Shown here piece after piece: positions 16,398 through 24,856 of a DNA stretch of 64,000 nt. Numbering within the stretch: position 1 is the first letter of the stretch; the number at the start of each line of letters is the position of its first letter. The notes under the pieces are model-generated. The model was given only the letters and a program-made list of their open reading frames with translations, had not been told where the DNA came from and searched no databases. Position numbers and translations under genes: made by a program. The stretch lies in contig OY969576.1 of assembly GCA_963701245.1 (NCBI GenBank), positions 62,001 through 126,000 on the forward strand, in the 5' to 3' direction. Source of the stretch: CAWCCP01 sp963701245. Its GTDB lineage: Bacteria; Patescibacteriota; Saccharimonadia; Saccharimonadales; UBA4665.

Positions 16398-18176
16398 ATG
16401 GCTTTGCCAAACAGAAACATAACAAACGTTGCAGTTGAACGGGTGCGCATCTGGTATTCGCTTCTTATTTTAATTGTGGTGATCTTCTGTTTGCGGCTAT
16501 TTTACGTACAAATTATCCATTATAACTACTACAAAACAGCCGCCCTAAAAGACCAACTCAAGCAGTATCAAATTCCAGCAACGAGGGGTTTAATAGAAGC
16601 TCAAGAAGGCAACGGTATTGTCCCAATTGTATTAAATCAGCAACTCTATACTTTGTATGTTGACCCTACACTTGTGAAAAACGTCGACAAAGTCGCTGCG
16701 AAAATCGCTCCAATCATCGATGGACAGGCACCCAATCTTGTGTCACTTATGAAAACACCGGGCACGAGATATGTAATTCTTGCACACAAGCTAAGTGCGA
16801 CACAAAGCAATCAGGTCTTGAGTTTTAAATATCCCGGTTTGGGTACGCAATCTCAAGATTATCGGGTTTACCCACAGGGTAGTTTAGCGTCCCAGGTACT
16901 CGGTTTTGTGAATAATAACGGCGTAGGTGAATACGGAATGGAGCAGGCCTTAAATCCAGAACTTGCGGGTACACCAGGTCGCGTGAAAGCTGTGACAGAT
17001 GTGAATGGTGTGCCTTTAGCGGCTACTAAGGGCAATGTTGAAACCCCGCCAAAGGACGGGGATACTGTCGTGACTACTTTAAACTTGTCGATGCAATCTC
17101 AAATGGAGCAAATTTTGGCCCAGGAATACCAAAAAACGAAGTCACAAGGTATAAGTGCAATTATTCTTGATCCGAATACAGGCCAGATAAAAGCCATGGC
17201 CAATTACCCAACGTATGACCCCAGTAATTATCAAAATGTATCTAATCCGGCGCTATTTCAAAATGCGGCCGTTGCCAATGCGATTGAACCAGGTTCAACA
17301 ATGAAGACTCTCACTACATCAGCAGCTCTCGATCAGGGCGTCGTACAACCGAATACGACGTTTTATGATCCAGCTCACTGGGTTGTAGACGGCTTTAATA
17401 TTACAGATATTGAACAGGATGGTGGAGCAAGGGAGCAAAGTATTGCTAGTATTTTGGCTTTATCTCTCAACACTGGCGCAACATGGATGCTTATGCAAAT
17501 GGGTGGTGGTCAAATCAATGCTAAAGCAATCAATGCCTGGCACAATTATATGGTCAACAATTTCAGGCTTGGTCAAGTCACCAACGTCGAACAGGGCTAT
17601 GAATCATCGGGCTATGTTCCGGCGGCAAATCTAAGTGATCCGAGCATTGATCTCACCTATGCCAATACTTCATTTGGTCAAGGTGTGCAAATTACCGCAC
17701 TACAACTTGGCTCTGCTGTTGCGAGCGTTCTAAATGGCGGAACCTACTATCAACCAACCTTAGTAAGTAAGACCATTAGTAGTACGGGCAGCGTTACCGT
17801 GAATCAGCCAAAAGTACTGGAGCAACATACTGTCAGCCCTAAAGTTGGAACGGAGATGATTCCATTGCTCGAGAATGTCGTGACGACCTATTTCCATGAA
17901 GGTTTCAGTTACATGTCATATCCGTCACAATACTCTGTTGGAGGCAAGACGGGTACTGCTCAGATTGCCCAACCTGGTGGTGGATACTACGCGAATAAAT
18001 ACAATGGTACTTACGTGGGTTTTGTGGGAGGTGACAAACCGCAGTATGTTATAGTAGTTTTCAATATAGAGCCAAATGTTACGGGATACGCAGGATCAAA
18101 CGGTGGTCAACCGGTGTTTGCGGACTTGGCGCATATGCTCATAAATGATTCATTCGTTACGCCAAAGGGCCAATAA
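16398..18176 (+). CDS. ftsI: Penicillin-binding protein 2/3 (FtsI-type septal transpeptidase)
   Basis: A 592-residue class B PBP that crosslinks septal peptidoglycan. One N-terminal membrane helix (about 20-40) is followed by the pedestal domain (ATRGLI near 61-66, QDYRVYPQGSLASQVLGFVN near 153-172). The transpeptidase motifs are complete: Ser300-x-x-Lys303 (GSTMK), Ser356-Leu-Asn358, and Lys517-Thr-Gly (GGKTGTAQ). No PASTA domains. It follows ftsL as expected and is preceded by its own -10. Confidence 0.95.
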   Translation: MALPNRNITNVAVERVRIWYSLLILIVVIFCLRLFYVQIIHYNYYKTAALKDQLKQYQIPATRGLIEAQEGNGIVPIVLNQQLYTLYVDPTLVKNVDKVAAKIAPIIDGQAPNLVSLMKTPGTRYVILAHKLSATQSNQVLSFKYPGLGTQSQDYRVYPQGSLASQVLGFVNNNGVGEYGMEQALNPELAGTPGRVKAVTDVNGVPLAATKGNVETPPKDGDTVVTTLNLSMQSQMEQILAQEYQKTKSQGISAIILDPNTGQIKAMANYPTYDPSNYQNVSNPALFQNAAVANAIEPGSTMKTLTTSAALDQGVVQPNTTFYDPAHWVVDGFNITDIEQDGGAREQSIASILALSLNTGATWMLMQMGGGQINAKAINAWHNYMVNNFRLGQVTNVEQGYESSGYVPAANLSDPSIDLTYANTSFGQGVQITALQLGSAVASVLNGGTYYQPTLVSKTISSTGSVTVNQPKVLEQHTVSPKVGTEMIPLLENVVTTYFHEGFSYMSYPSQYSVGGKTGTAQIAQPGGGYYANKYNGTYVGFVGGDKPQYVIVVFNIEPNVTGYAGSNGGQPVFADLAHMLINDSFVTPKGQ

Positions 18177-18227
18177 TAGATGTGAAATGTTATAATTCAA
18201 TGTAAAAAGAATTAGGAAATACCCGCT

Positions 18228-19265
18228 ATGCACACCTTGCACATTGTCATCTCTCAAAAGAGTTTAATTCGAATATTTTTACTAGGCTTTTTTAGTTTCG
18301 CTTTTAGTATGCTAATTACGCCGATTTATACAACCGTCGCCTATAACCGTAAGTGGTGGAAACGCCAGCGTACTGAGGCCTGGTCCGGCGGAAAAGCCTC
18401 CGTGTATCAAAAACTACATGCCGCCAAACATAAACGCGATATTCCAACTATGGCCGGTTTGATTTTTGTCATCTCGGCAGCTGTGACGACACTGGTATTT
18501 AATCTAAGTCGCGGACAGACTTGGTTGCCGCTTGCCGGAATGCTCGGGGCAGGAGCTATAGGCTTGATTGACGACATAATGAATGTGAGAAGTACCGGCG
18601 GAGTGGCCGGTATGAATGCCCGGTATAAGTTTTTGTTGTATAGTGTGGTCGCCGTTATTGGAGGTTGGTGGTTTTATAGTAAACTTGGGGTCCAGTCAAT
18701 TTACTTGCCATGGGTGCATGAGTGGCACATTGGTATCCTAGTGATACCTCTTTTTTGGCTGGTAGTTATTGCCACGGCTAATGCGGTAAATATATCTGAT
18801 GGACTGGATGGACTCGCAGGTGGCCTTCTCACTTCTTCGTTCATGGCTTACACGGTCATCTGCATGGTCGAACATAAATACGTACTTGCGGGATTTTGCC
18901 TCACCTTGATAGGTGCGCTACTCAGTTATACCTGGTTTAATATATATCCGGCTCGATTTTTTATGGGTGATGTAGGGGCCTTTGCGCTTGGAACAGCTTT
19001 AGGTATTATCGCTATGCAAACGGATACGATTTATGTGCTACCGATTATTGGGGCAGTCTATGTTTTGGAAACGGGGTCCGTCATTATAAATCGGACGTCA
19101 AAAAAATTGCGTCATGGTAAAAAAGTATTTTTATCGTCGCCAATACATCATCATTTTGAAGCAATTGGCTGGCCAGAGACAAAAGTAACTATGCGTTTCT
19201 GGATCCTCGGGCAAGTCGCAAGTGTACTAGGTATCATCGCCTTTTTATTAGGTGGTAGAGGGTAG
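18228..19265 (+). CDS. mraY: Phospho-N-acetylmuramoyl-pentapeptide-transferase
   Basis: MraY transfers phospho-MurNAc-pentapeptide to undecaprenyl phosphate, making lipid I at the inner face of the membrane. The 345-residue, ten-helix layout is normal. Family residues are present: KRDIPTMAGL near 68, GLIDDIMNV with the paired Asp near 115, NAVNISDGLDGLAGG near 188-202, FMGDVGAFALG near 245, and SPIHHHFE near 302. It follows ftsI by 51 bases; a TATAAT at about 18,193 and TTAGGA before the ATG give it possible local signals. Confidence 0.95.
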   Translation: MHTLHIVISQKSLIRIFLLGFFSFAFSMLITPIYTTVAYNRKWWKRQRTEAWSGGKASVYQKLHAAKHKRDIPTMAGLIFVISAAVTTLVFNLSRGQTWLPLAGMLGAGAIGLIDDIMNVRSTGGVAGMNARYKFLLYSVVAVIGGWWFYSKLGVQSIYLPWVHEWHIGILVIPLFWLVVIATANAVNISDGLDGLAGGLLTSSFMAYTVICMVEHKYVLAGFCLTLIGALLSYTWFNIYPARFFMGDVGAFALGTALGIIAMQTDTIYVLPIIGAVYVLETGSVIINRTSKKLRHGKKVFLSSPIHHHFEAIGWPETKVTMRFWILGQVASVLGIIAFLLGGRG

Positions 19266-19381
19266 GGGATGTGTCGCTTATATGTTGTGATTACAAAAAT
19301 AAAAACCATGATAAAACAAAACAAATATAGTTATTTTATAATCCAAAACCTTACGTGGTTTACTCGATCGGAAGTCTAACG

Positions 19382-20602
19382 ATGAGACCACGACATCTAC
19401 CTAGGCAAAGAGACCGATTTCAAAAGCTTGATTTAAATCTTGGTCGCAAACACCGGCCAGACTATTGGTTAGTAATTCTCTGTGCCATCTTATTATCTAT
19501 CGGTGTGGTTATTATTTATGCGATTAGCCCGGCTCTCAGCATTTCTAATAATGTCAGTAGCAATTACTACGTTTCAAAACAGCTTATAGCCATATTCTTA
19601 AGTATCATTGCTTTTATAGTATGCGCGAGGATACCACTCAACTGGTGGCGGCAAGCCTATAAACCACTGATAGTCATCGCTGTACTTGCGACGTTGTTGG
19701 CTATGATTATTCCTGTAAATCCATCTTATCCAGCTCACCGTTGGGTGCGACTCGGAAGTTTTTCATTTCAATCAGTAGAACTTGTAAAATTTGCCCTCAT
19801 AATTTGGCTTGCTGGCTTTTTGGCGGATCGGATTAGAAGCGGTGTAATAAAAAGCACTAGACTCACCTTGTGGCCGCTGGTGCTTACAGTGTTAGTAATC
19901 GGTGTTATCATTGCGGGCATTCAAAGTGACCTTGGTTCAACCGGTGTGCTCGTTGCAGTGATTGCGACTATGGCATTTGTTGCCGGACTGCCTATGCGAC
20001 GAATATTGTTGATAGGGGGGATTATAGTTATCGGACTAATTTTAGCTATTTCAGCGATTCCGTATCGTCGAGCTCGTCTGGAAGCTTACTTACACCCCAC
20101 GGAAAATTGTCAGACAACTGGTTATCAGGCCTGTCAGGCAATTATTGCAGTTGGTTCTGGTGGCATTGTAGGCCTTGGCTTAGGAAGCAGCGTACAAGCC
20201 TATGGCTATCTACCAGAGGCTTCTAATGATTCGATCTTTGCAATTTATGCCGAAAAGTTTGGTTTTATCGGGAGTATTATACTCTTGCTATTATTTGTAG
20301 CCTTTTTCAGTCGCCTCAAGACAATCGCTGAGCGTTTAGATGACGACTTCAGTCGATTACTTGTCATAGGTGTACTTGCTTGGTTAAGTACCCAAGTATT
20401 CATTAATATTGGAGCTATGATTGGAGTATTGCCCCTAAAGGGTATTACGTTGCCGTTTATTAGTTATGGTGGAACGAGTGTGGTATTTGCTTCGGCTGCT
20501 GTCGGTTTGGTGTATCAGGCATCACAGTACACCTCTTTCGTCGCTCCTCGAGTCCGTACAGAGTCGCTGCGTAGTTTTACAAACGACAGGCTAAGGAAGT
20601 AG
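19382..20602 (+). CDS. ftsW: SEDS-family peptidoglycan glycosyltransferase FtsW
   Basis: Polymerises lipid II at the septum together with FtsI. About 406 residues with ten predicted helices. Typical SEDS blocks: PAHRWVRLGSFSFQSVELVKFALIIWLA (seen in parts near 125-155), QSDLGST near 190, PEASNDSIFAIYAEKFGFIGS near 285, and TLPFISYGGTSV near 370. GTG 19355 opens the frame but GGAAG at 19370-19374 is well placed for ATG 19382. MurG follows after 2 bases. Confidence 0.93.
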   Translation: MRPRHLPRQRDRFQKLDLNLGRKHRPDYWLVILCAILLSIGVVIIYAISPALSISNNVSSNYYVSKQLIAIFLSIIAFIVCARIPLNWWRQAYKPLIVIAVLATLLAMIIPVNPSYPAHRWVRLGSFSFQSVELVKFALIIWLAGFLADRIRSGVIKSTRLTLWPLVLTVLVIGVIIAGIQSDLGSTGVLVAVIATMAFVAGLPMRRILLIGGIIVIGLILAISAIPYRRARLEAYLHPTENCQTTGYQACQAIIAVGSGGIVGLGLGSSVQAYGYLPEASNDSIFAIYAEKFGFIGSIILLLLFVAFFSRLKTIAERLDDDFSRLLVIGVLAWLSTQVFINIGAMIGVLPLKGITLPFISYGGTSVVFASAAVGLVYQASQYTSFVAPRVRTESLRSFTNDRLRK

Positions 20603-20604
20603 GC

Positions 20605-21807
20605 ATGACTAAACCGGTAATCATTTTAACCGGCGGCGGATCCGGTGGTCATATCACTCCAATCCAAGCAGTGGCTGCCGAAATAAAGCGACAGCGTCCT
20701 CAATCGAAGATTATTTACGTCGGCCAAACTGGTGATGGACTAGGTGACATACCTCGCCATGATCCATCAATTGATGAATGCTATACCGTCAGAGCAGGAA
20801 AATTCCGCCGTTACCATGGAGAGGGATTGAAACAGCTGCTTGATCTGCCGACAATCTATAAAAATATACGCGATGCGTTTTACGTAGTGATTGGCTATTT
20901 TCAAAGTCACAGACTTCTCAATGGGCTTAAGCCCGACATTATCTTCGTAAAAGGTGGGTTTGTCGGGGTACCGGTTGGGCTCGCAGCAGCTCGATTAAAA
21001 TTGCCGTATATCACCCATGATTCAGACGCTATCCCTGGACTGGCAAATCGCATTATAGGTCGTTGGGCAACGCTTCACGCCGTGGCTTTACCGACCGAAG
21101 TCTACACCTATGATCAATCAAAAACGATCTCAACCGGCATTCCTTTACAAGCTGATTTTAGACCCGTTACAGAAGAGTTAAAACGAACGTATCGTCGGGA
21201 AATAAAAATTGATGAGGCTAAAAAGTTACTTTTTGTTATCGGTGGGGGGCTCGGTGCTCTCACTATTAACACAGCGATGACTGAGATTTTACCGCATTTG
21301 CTTCACGAATTTACTGATCTTGAAGTAGTTCATGTGGTCGGCCGAGCTCACCTAGACGGCATTTCGGCGACATATAAATCTATTCTAGGACCTAAAGAGC
21401 AGGGAAGAGTGATGCTGTTCGGCTACTTGCCGGATGTCTATCGTTATAGCGGTGCAGCGGATATCGTGATCACGAGAGCCGGTGCGACAAATTTGGCCGA
21501 GTTTGCGGTGCAGGGAAAAGCTTGTATCGTGATTCCTAGTCCCTATTTAACAGGGGGTCACCAACTTAAAAACGCTCAGTATCTTAAAAATCGTCAAGCA
21601 GTCGTTGTGGTTCCGGAAACCGAAGTAACTGACGATGCTAATCGATTGGCAAAAATTATAAGTTCGTTATTAAAAGATCCATCGAAACGACGAGAACTTG
21701 AAAATAATTTTTTCGAATTTGCCAAACCAGCTGCCACTAAGGAACTAGCTGATGTCATACTGTCATATGCAGAGCATGAAAAGTACCGGGTAGAGAACCA
21801 ATCATGA
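20605..21807 (+). CDS. murG: UDP-GlcNAc--lipid I N-acetylglucosaminyltransferase
   Basis: MurG adds GlcNAc to lipid I to give lipid II. At 400 residues it is longer than usual (about 355-365), mostly by an insert after the first beta-alpha units. The glycine loop ILTGGGSGGHITP is at 6-18, FVKGGFVGVPVG near 114, YITHDSDAIPGLANR near 137, GGGLGALTIN near 213 and ITRAGATNLAEFA near 288; the last is the donor-binding motif. AAGGAAG before ATG 20605 is a good Shine-Dalgarno. The stop overlaps ftsQ by 4 bases. Confidence 0.95.
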   Translation: MTKPVIILTGGGSGGHITPIQAVAAEIKRQRPQSKIIYVGQTGDGLGDIPRHDPSIDECYTVRAGKFRRYHGEGLKQLLDLPTIYKNIRDAFYVVIGYFQSHRLLNGLKPDIIFVKGGFVGVPVGLAAARLKLPYITHDSDAIPGLANRIIGRWATLHAVALPTEVYTYDQSKTISTGIPLQADFRPVTEELKRTYRREIKIDEAKKLLFVIGGGLGALTINTAMTEILPHLLHEFTDLEVVHVVGRAHLDGISATYKSILGPKEQGRVMLFGYLPDVYRYSGAADIVITRAGATNLAEFAVQGKACIVIPSPYLTGGHQLKNAQYLKNRQAVVVVPETEVTDDANRLAKIISSLLKDPSKRRELENNFFEFAKPAATKELADVILSYAEHEKYRVENQS

Positions 21808-22730
21808 AGCTGTTTAAAAAAGATCAAACACCAACAAGGCAGCGTCGTATATCAGATGATTTAGGACGACCTGCACCGAATTTATCCTATCACTCAAGAC
21901 GTACTGATGAAGATTTAAATACTGGACGTAAAATACAACGTACGGAGTCTTTAAAAGCACTCAGTTTCAAACGTATGCTATGGTTTCATAGAGTGATTTT
22001 AATTGCCGTTGTCTTAGTTGTCTTTATCGGTATATTAGTTTCGCTTCGCCTCTCTTCAGATGCCCAAATAAGTTTAGAGAGTAACGATACGAGCGGTTTA
22101 TTTGCCCAATACCACTCAGCCTATCAGACAGCTGTCCAGTCTATGTTTGCGAGCTCAGTCTGGAATCACAATAAGATAACCGTTAATACCGACCAGATTT
22201 CTCAGAAATTAATGACTGAATTTCCTGAGCTGACGGATGTGAGCATTACTATTCCATTTTTAGGTCACCAACCAACCGTGTATGTAAACATATCGCAACC
22301 AGCACTTGTTTTAAATGATAATAAGGGTTCATACGTACTAGATAATAGTGGTAAGGTGCTTGTAAATAATGATTCCTCGTCGTCGTTTGAGACACTTAAT
22401 TTACCGAAAGTATCAGATCAGAGTGGTCTCGTATTGCAGCGAAATCATCAAGCACTTCCTTCCAGTTACGTGAGCTTTATTCAAACAGTAGTTGCGCAAT
22501 TGCAGGCAAAACAAGATATAGTTTCATCACTGACCTTACCGCCGGCAACCAATGAATTGGATGTTCGGCTTGTTGGACAACCCTACATCATCCGTTTTAA
22601 TCTAGAAAATAATGATCCCAGACAACAAGCAGGTACTTTTTTGGCCGTACAGGCTAATCTGAAAAGTCAAAATAGCACACCGTCGCAATACGTTGATGTG
22701 CGTGTTGACGGCAGGGCATACTACCAGTAA
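21804..22730 (+). CDS. ftsQ: FtsQ/DivIB-like cell division protein
   Basis: A 308-residue bitopic protein: long basic cytoplasmic tail (1-70), one membrane helix (about 68-88, VILIAVVLVVFIGILVSL), then an outer region starting with a POTRA-like beta-alpha-beta pattern (LMTEFPELTDVSITIPF... near 140-170) and a beta domain with YVLDNSGKVLVNN. This is the layout of FtsQ/DivIB, which joins FtsL in the divisome. The ATG overlaps the murG stop (ATGA). It is the last gene of the cluster; ftsA and ftsZ do not follow. Confidence 0.85.
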   Translation: MKLFKKDQTPTRQRRISDDLGRPAPNLSYHSRRTDEDLNTGRKIQRTESLKALSFKRMLWFHRVILIAVVLVVFIGILVSLRLSSDAQISLESNDTSGLFAQYHSAYQTAVQSMFASSVWNHNKITVNTDQISQKLMTEFPELTDVSITIPFLGHQPTVYVNISQPALVLNDNKGSYVLDNSGKVLVNNDSSSSFETLNLPKVSDQSGLVLQRNHQALPSSYVSFIQTVVAQLQAKQDIVSSLTLPPATNELDVRLVGQPYIIRFNLENNDPRQQAGTFLAVQANLKSQNSTPSQYVDVRVDGRAYYQ

Positions 22731-23564
22731 CTTTCGATTTATCTGTTCCCAAAGAGGGGAGAAGAGTAGTCATATGACGTCTTGTAGGCTAGCGTATTTG
22801 CCGGTACGGAATATGTGTGTAAAAAGTGTATTTGTTTCAAGACATTCATCCAGTTATAAACGAATTAAAAATAACATCACCCCTGTTCTACTACCCCGAT
22901 TGTTCGTATTATGTTCAGCATATAATTCTATGTTGTATGTACAAAAAAATATATATAATGCAAGTGAAGTAGGGCAATGTCAAATTTTATAAATCGGTGA
23001 AAAAGAAGGGAAAGGCATAATGTGAAATAAAATAGCAAAAAAGCAATATTTTCACGATAAATCTGTGGATAAGTCAAATTGTGTCTCGTTTAGAAGCCAA
23101 GCGCTAGACGAGTATAAAGAATCTTACACATGTGGAAAACAATAAACTACGTGTATACGATGCATTGGTGCATGTATATAGTGACAATATGCACGTGTAA
23201 ATATAATAAAAATGCTAAGTACGTGACACATATGTGATGAAACTAGGTAAATCCCCTGCACGAGGATGTATCAATAGTCATATGTAAAACGTAATAACGA
23301 GTCGCAAAATATACATTGTACGACGTGTAGTGTATGTTCGTTTTGTGTGCTCTACCACCAACCTAATTTCTGATTTCCACTACTTTTCGTTCTTCTTTTT
23401 TATTTAGTATGTATACCTGCTCTATTTACTACCTACTAAGATTTTGTAGTACGTTCACGTTCTTATCTTTACAATTACCCCGCTATATTGATTGATTACT
23501 TTGTTCGTAAATTGTTTAATGGCTATACGCACAATAACTCCTTAGCTAAGAAGATATTTAGCTC
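22731..23564 (+). other. AT-rich non-coding region at a convergence of gene directions
   Basis: No believable gene on either strand. It holds two DnaA-box-like sites (23064-23072 and 23131-23139), a 9-base-pair hairpin (23085-23112), an 11-base-pair hairpin with one bulge (23153-23179), a CACATATGTG palindrome (23227-23236), and four copies of ACGTG (23149, 23193, 23221, 23323). Genes to the left all point right and genes to the right all point left. I could not find a convincing dif site. Confidence 0.6.
23064..23139 (-). promoter_or_regulatory. Two DnaA-box-like sites
   Basis: The minus strand reads TTATCCACA (complement of 23064-23072), an exact consensus DnaA box, and TTTTCCACA (complement of 23131-23139), a common variant, in the same orientation 67 bases apart. 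They could bind DnaA for regulation or titration; two boxes alone do not make an origin. Confidence 0.45.
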
Positions 23565-23603
23565 AAAAAATAACTTCTTACCAACAGAGGTGAAAAGAAG
23601 TTA
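23565..23603 (-). terminator. Rho-independent terminator of the sigma4-HARE gene
   Basis: Read on the minus strand, TAACTTCTT and AAGAAGTTA form a 9-base-pair stem around a 15-base loop, followed by TTTTTT (complement of 23565-23570). It lies 26 bases after the stop codon. Confidence 0.85.
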
Positions 23604-23628
23604 ATAAAAGCTTTATTTAAATAGTTTT

Positions 23629-24684
23629 TTAAGCGCCGTTTGGTTCTTCGACAAGTGTATACGTAGCTTTTGCGACGCGTTTAAACTGCGGTTTACCTTG
23701 AAGGTTCAATAGAATAGTAGTTTCTTTCACAAAACGACTCTTAAGAACTCGTTTCACAATTTCATCTCGATGTAATGGCTGACCAGCGTCACGGAGGACT
23801 TCACTAATAATGTCAGACACGGTACCCTTCTCGTATCCCCATTCTTTTAAGGCGTAGATACCACGACCGATCAAAACAAATCTTTTATCTTTGATGAGCT
23901 CATTGTGAATGGCTTGAGTAGTGACATCTTTACGCTTAAACTCACTATCTTTGATAGCTTTGGAGATTTCATTGAAGTGCATGTGTTTGCCATTTTCTTT
24001 AAGAATGACGTATATCTTGTCGCGGATGTTCTTTGGGTTAACCATAGGCCATTTTACGAGGCCCCAGCGTCCATTTAAAGTTGCAAGTAGCTTAGAAGTA
24101 CTGGCTAGAGCAGCAGCTTGTTGTGGGTCTTTAAAATTGGCAGTCTTGGCGATTTCGTCAATTGGTTTTGGTTCACCAAGTTGCTTGATGGTATCGATGA
24201 TCTTATTGACTTGAGCTTTGAGGGCTTTTTCGTCTCGTACGTCTTTTACGCCGACGCTGTAGTAGTAATTGTCATCTTCGTGGATAACAATGAGCTTAGG
24301 GCACAGTTGACTTAAGAAAGCGACGCGGGCTTGCTCTTCCCGACTAGGTTTTTTGGTTAATTTAGCAGCGAGCTCACTGACGCGAGCAACTTCACCCATT
24401 TCGTGTAGTATTGCGAGAATCTGATCTTGAAAAGTATCTATATGCTTAATAGAACCCTGCTCTGCTGTTGATTTCAGTCGGGTTATCACAGACTTCTCTA
24501 ATTGACGAACTCGTTCTCGGGTAATGCCGAGCATTTCACCGATTTGCTCGAGGGTTTCTTTTCGATCAAACAAACCGAATCGACGAGCAATAATTTCTCG
24601 TTCACGTTCTCTATCAATTGTCGCGAGTACTTCTGTTACCAGTTGTTCAGTTGACAATTCGGTCTGACTATTGGACTCTGCCAT
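23629..24684 (-). CDS. Sigma-70 region 4 domain fused to HARE-HTH domains
   Basis: A 351-residue protein without sigma regions 1-3. Residues 14-75 are a full sigma region 4 (REREREIIARRFGL, KETLEQIGEMLGITRERVRQLE), the domain that reads the -35 box. Two or three winged-helix HARE-HTH-like units follow (about 85-150, 205-270 and 275-345), the type found in the delta subunit of Firmicute RNA polymerase. Without region 2 it cannot melt a -10, so it likely acts as an RNA-polymerase accessory or -35 competitor. GGGAAGAG before the ATG is a clear Shine-Dalgarno, and a terminator follows. The architecture is typical of candidate phyla; its role is unproven. Confidence 0.8.
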   Translation of the reverse strand: MAESNSQTELSTEQLVTEVLATIDREREREIIARRFGLFDRKETLEQIGEMLGITRERVRQLEKSVITRLKSTAEQGSIKHIDTFQDQILAILHEMGEVARVSELAAKLTKKPSREEQARVAFLSQLCPKLIVIHEDDNYYYSVGVKDVRDEKALKAQVNKIIDTIKQLGEPKPIDEIAKTANFKDPQQAAALASTSKLLATLNGRWGLVKWPMVNPKNIRDKIYVILKENGKHMHFNEISKAIKDSEFKRKDVTTQAIHNELIKDKRFVLIGRGIYALKEWGYEKGTVSDIISEVLRDAGQPLHRDEIVKRVLKSRFVKETTILLNLQGKPQFKRVAKATYTLVEEPNGA

Positions 24685-24856
24685 TACTCTTCCCTGTCAC
24701 TATTAATAAATTAGAAGTATTATATAACTTTAAATTTTAAAAGTCAAACGTTTTATGGAGCCAAATAAATTGTAGCATATAACTGACATATCTGCGTAGT
24801 CTATGTTGTAAAAATGTTACTGTGCCACAGCCTTTACTATGAAGCAAATTAACAGT

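Noticed and set aside
22693..22992. 99-codon plus-strand frame after ftsQ
   Set aside because: It starts inside ftsQ, is Cys/Ser/Arg-rich with no pattern, and lies in AT-rich non-coding sequence.
22731..23628. XerCD dif site
   Set aside because: Several ATTATG and TATGTAA pieces occur but none with two 11-base arms around a 6-base centre.
22731..23628. Replication origin
   Set aside because: Two DnaA-like boxes are too few, dnaA/dnaN are absent, and converging gene directions point the other way.
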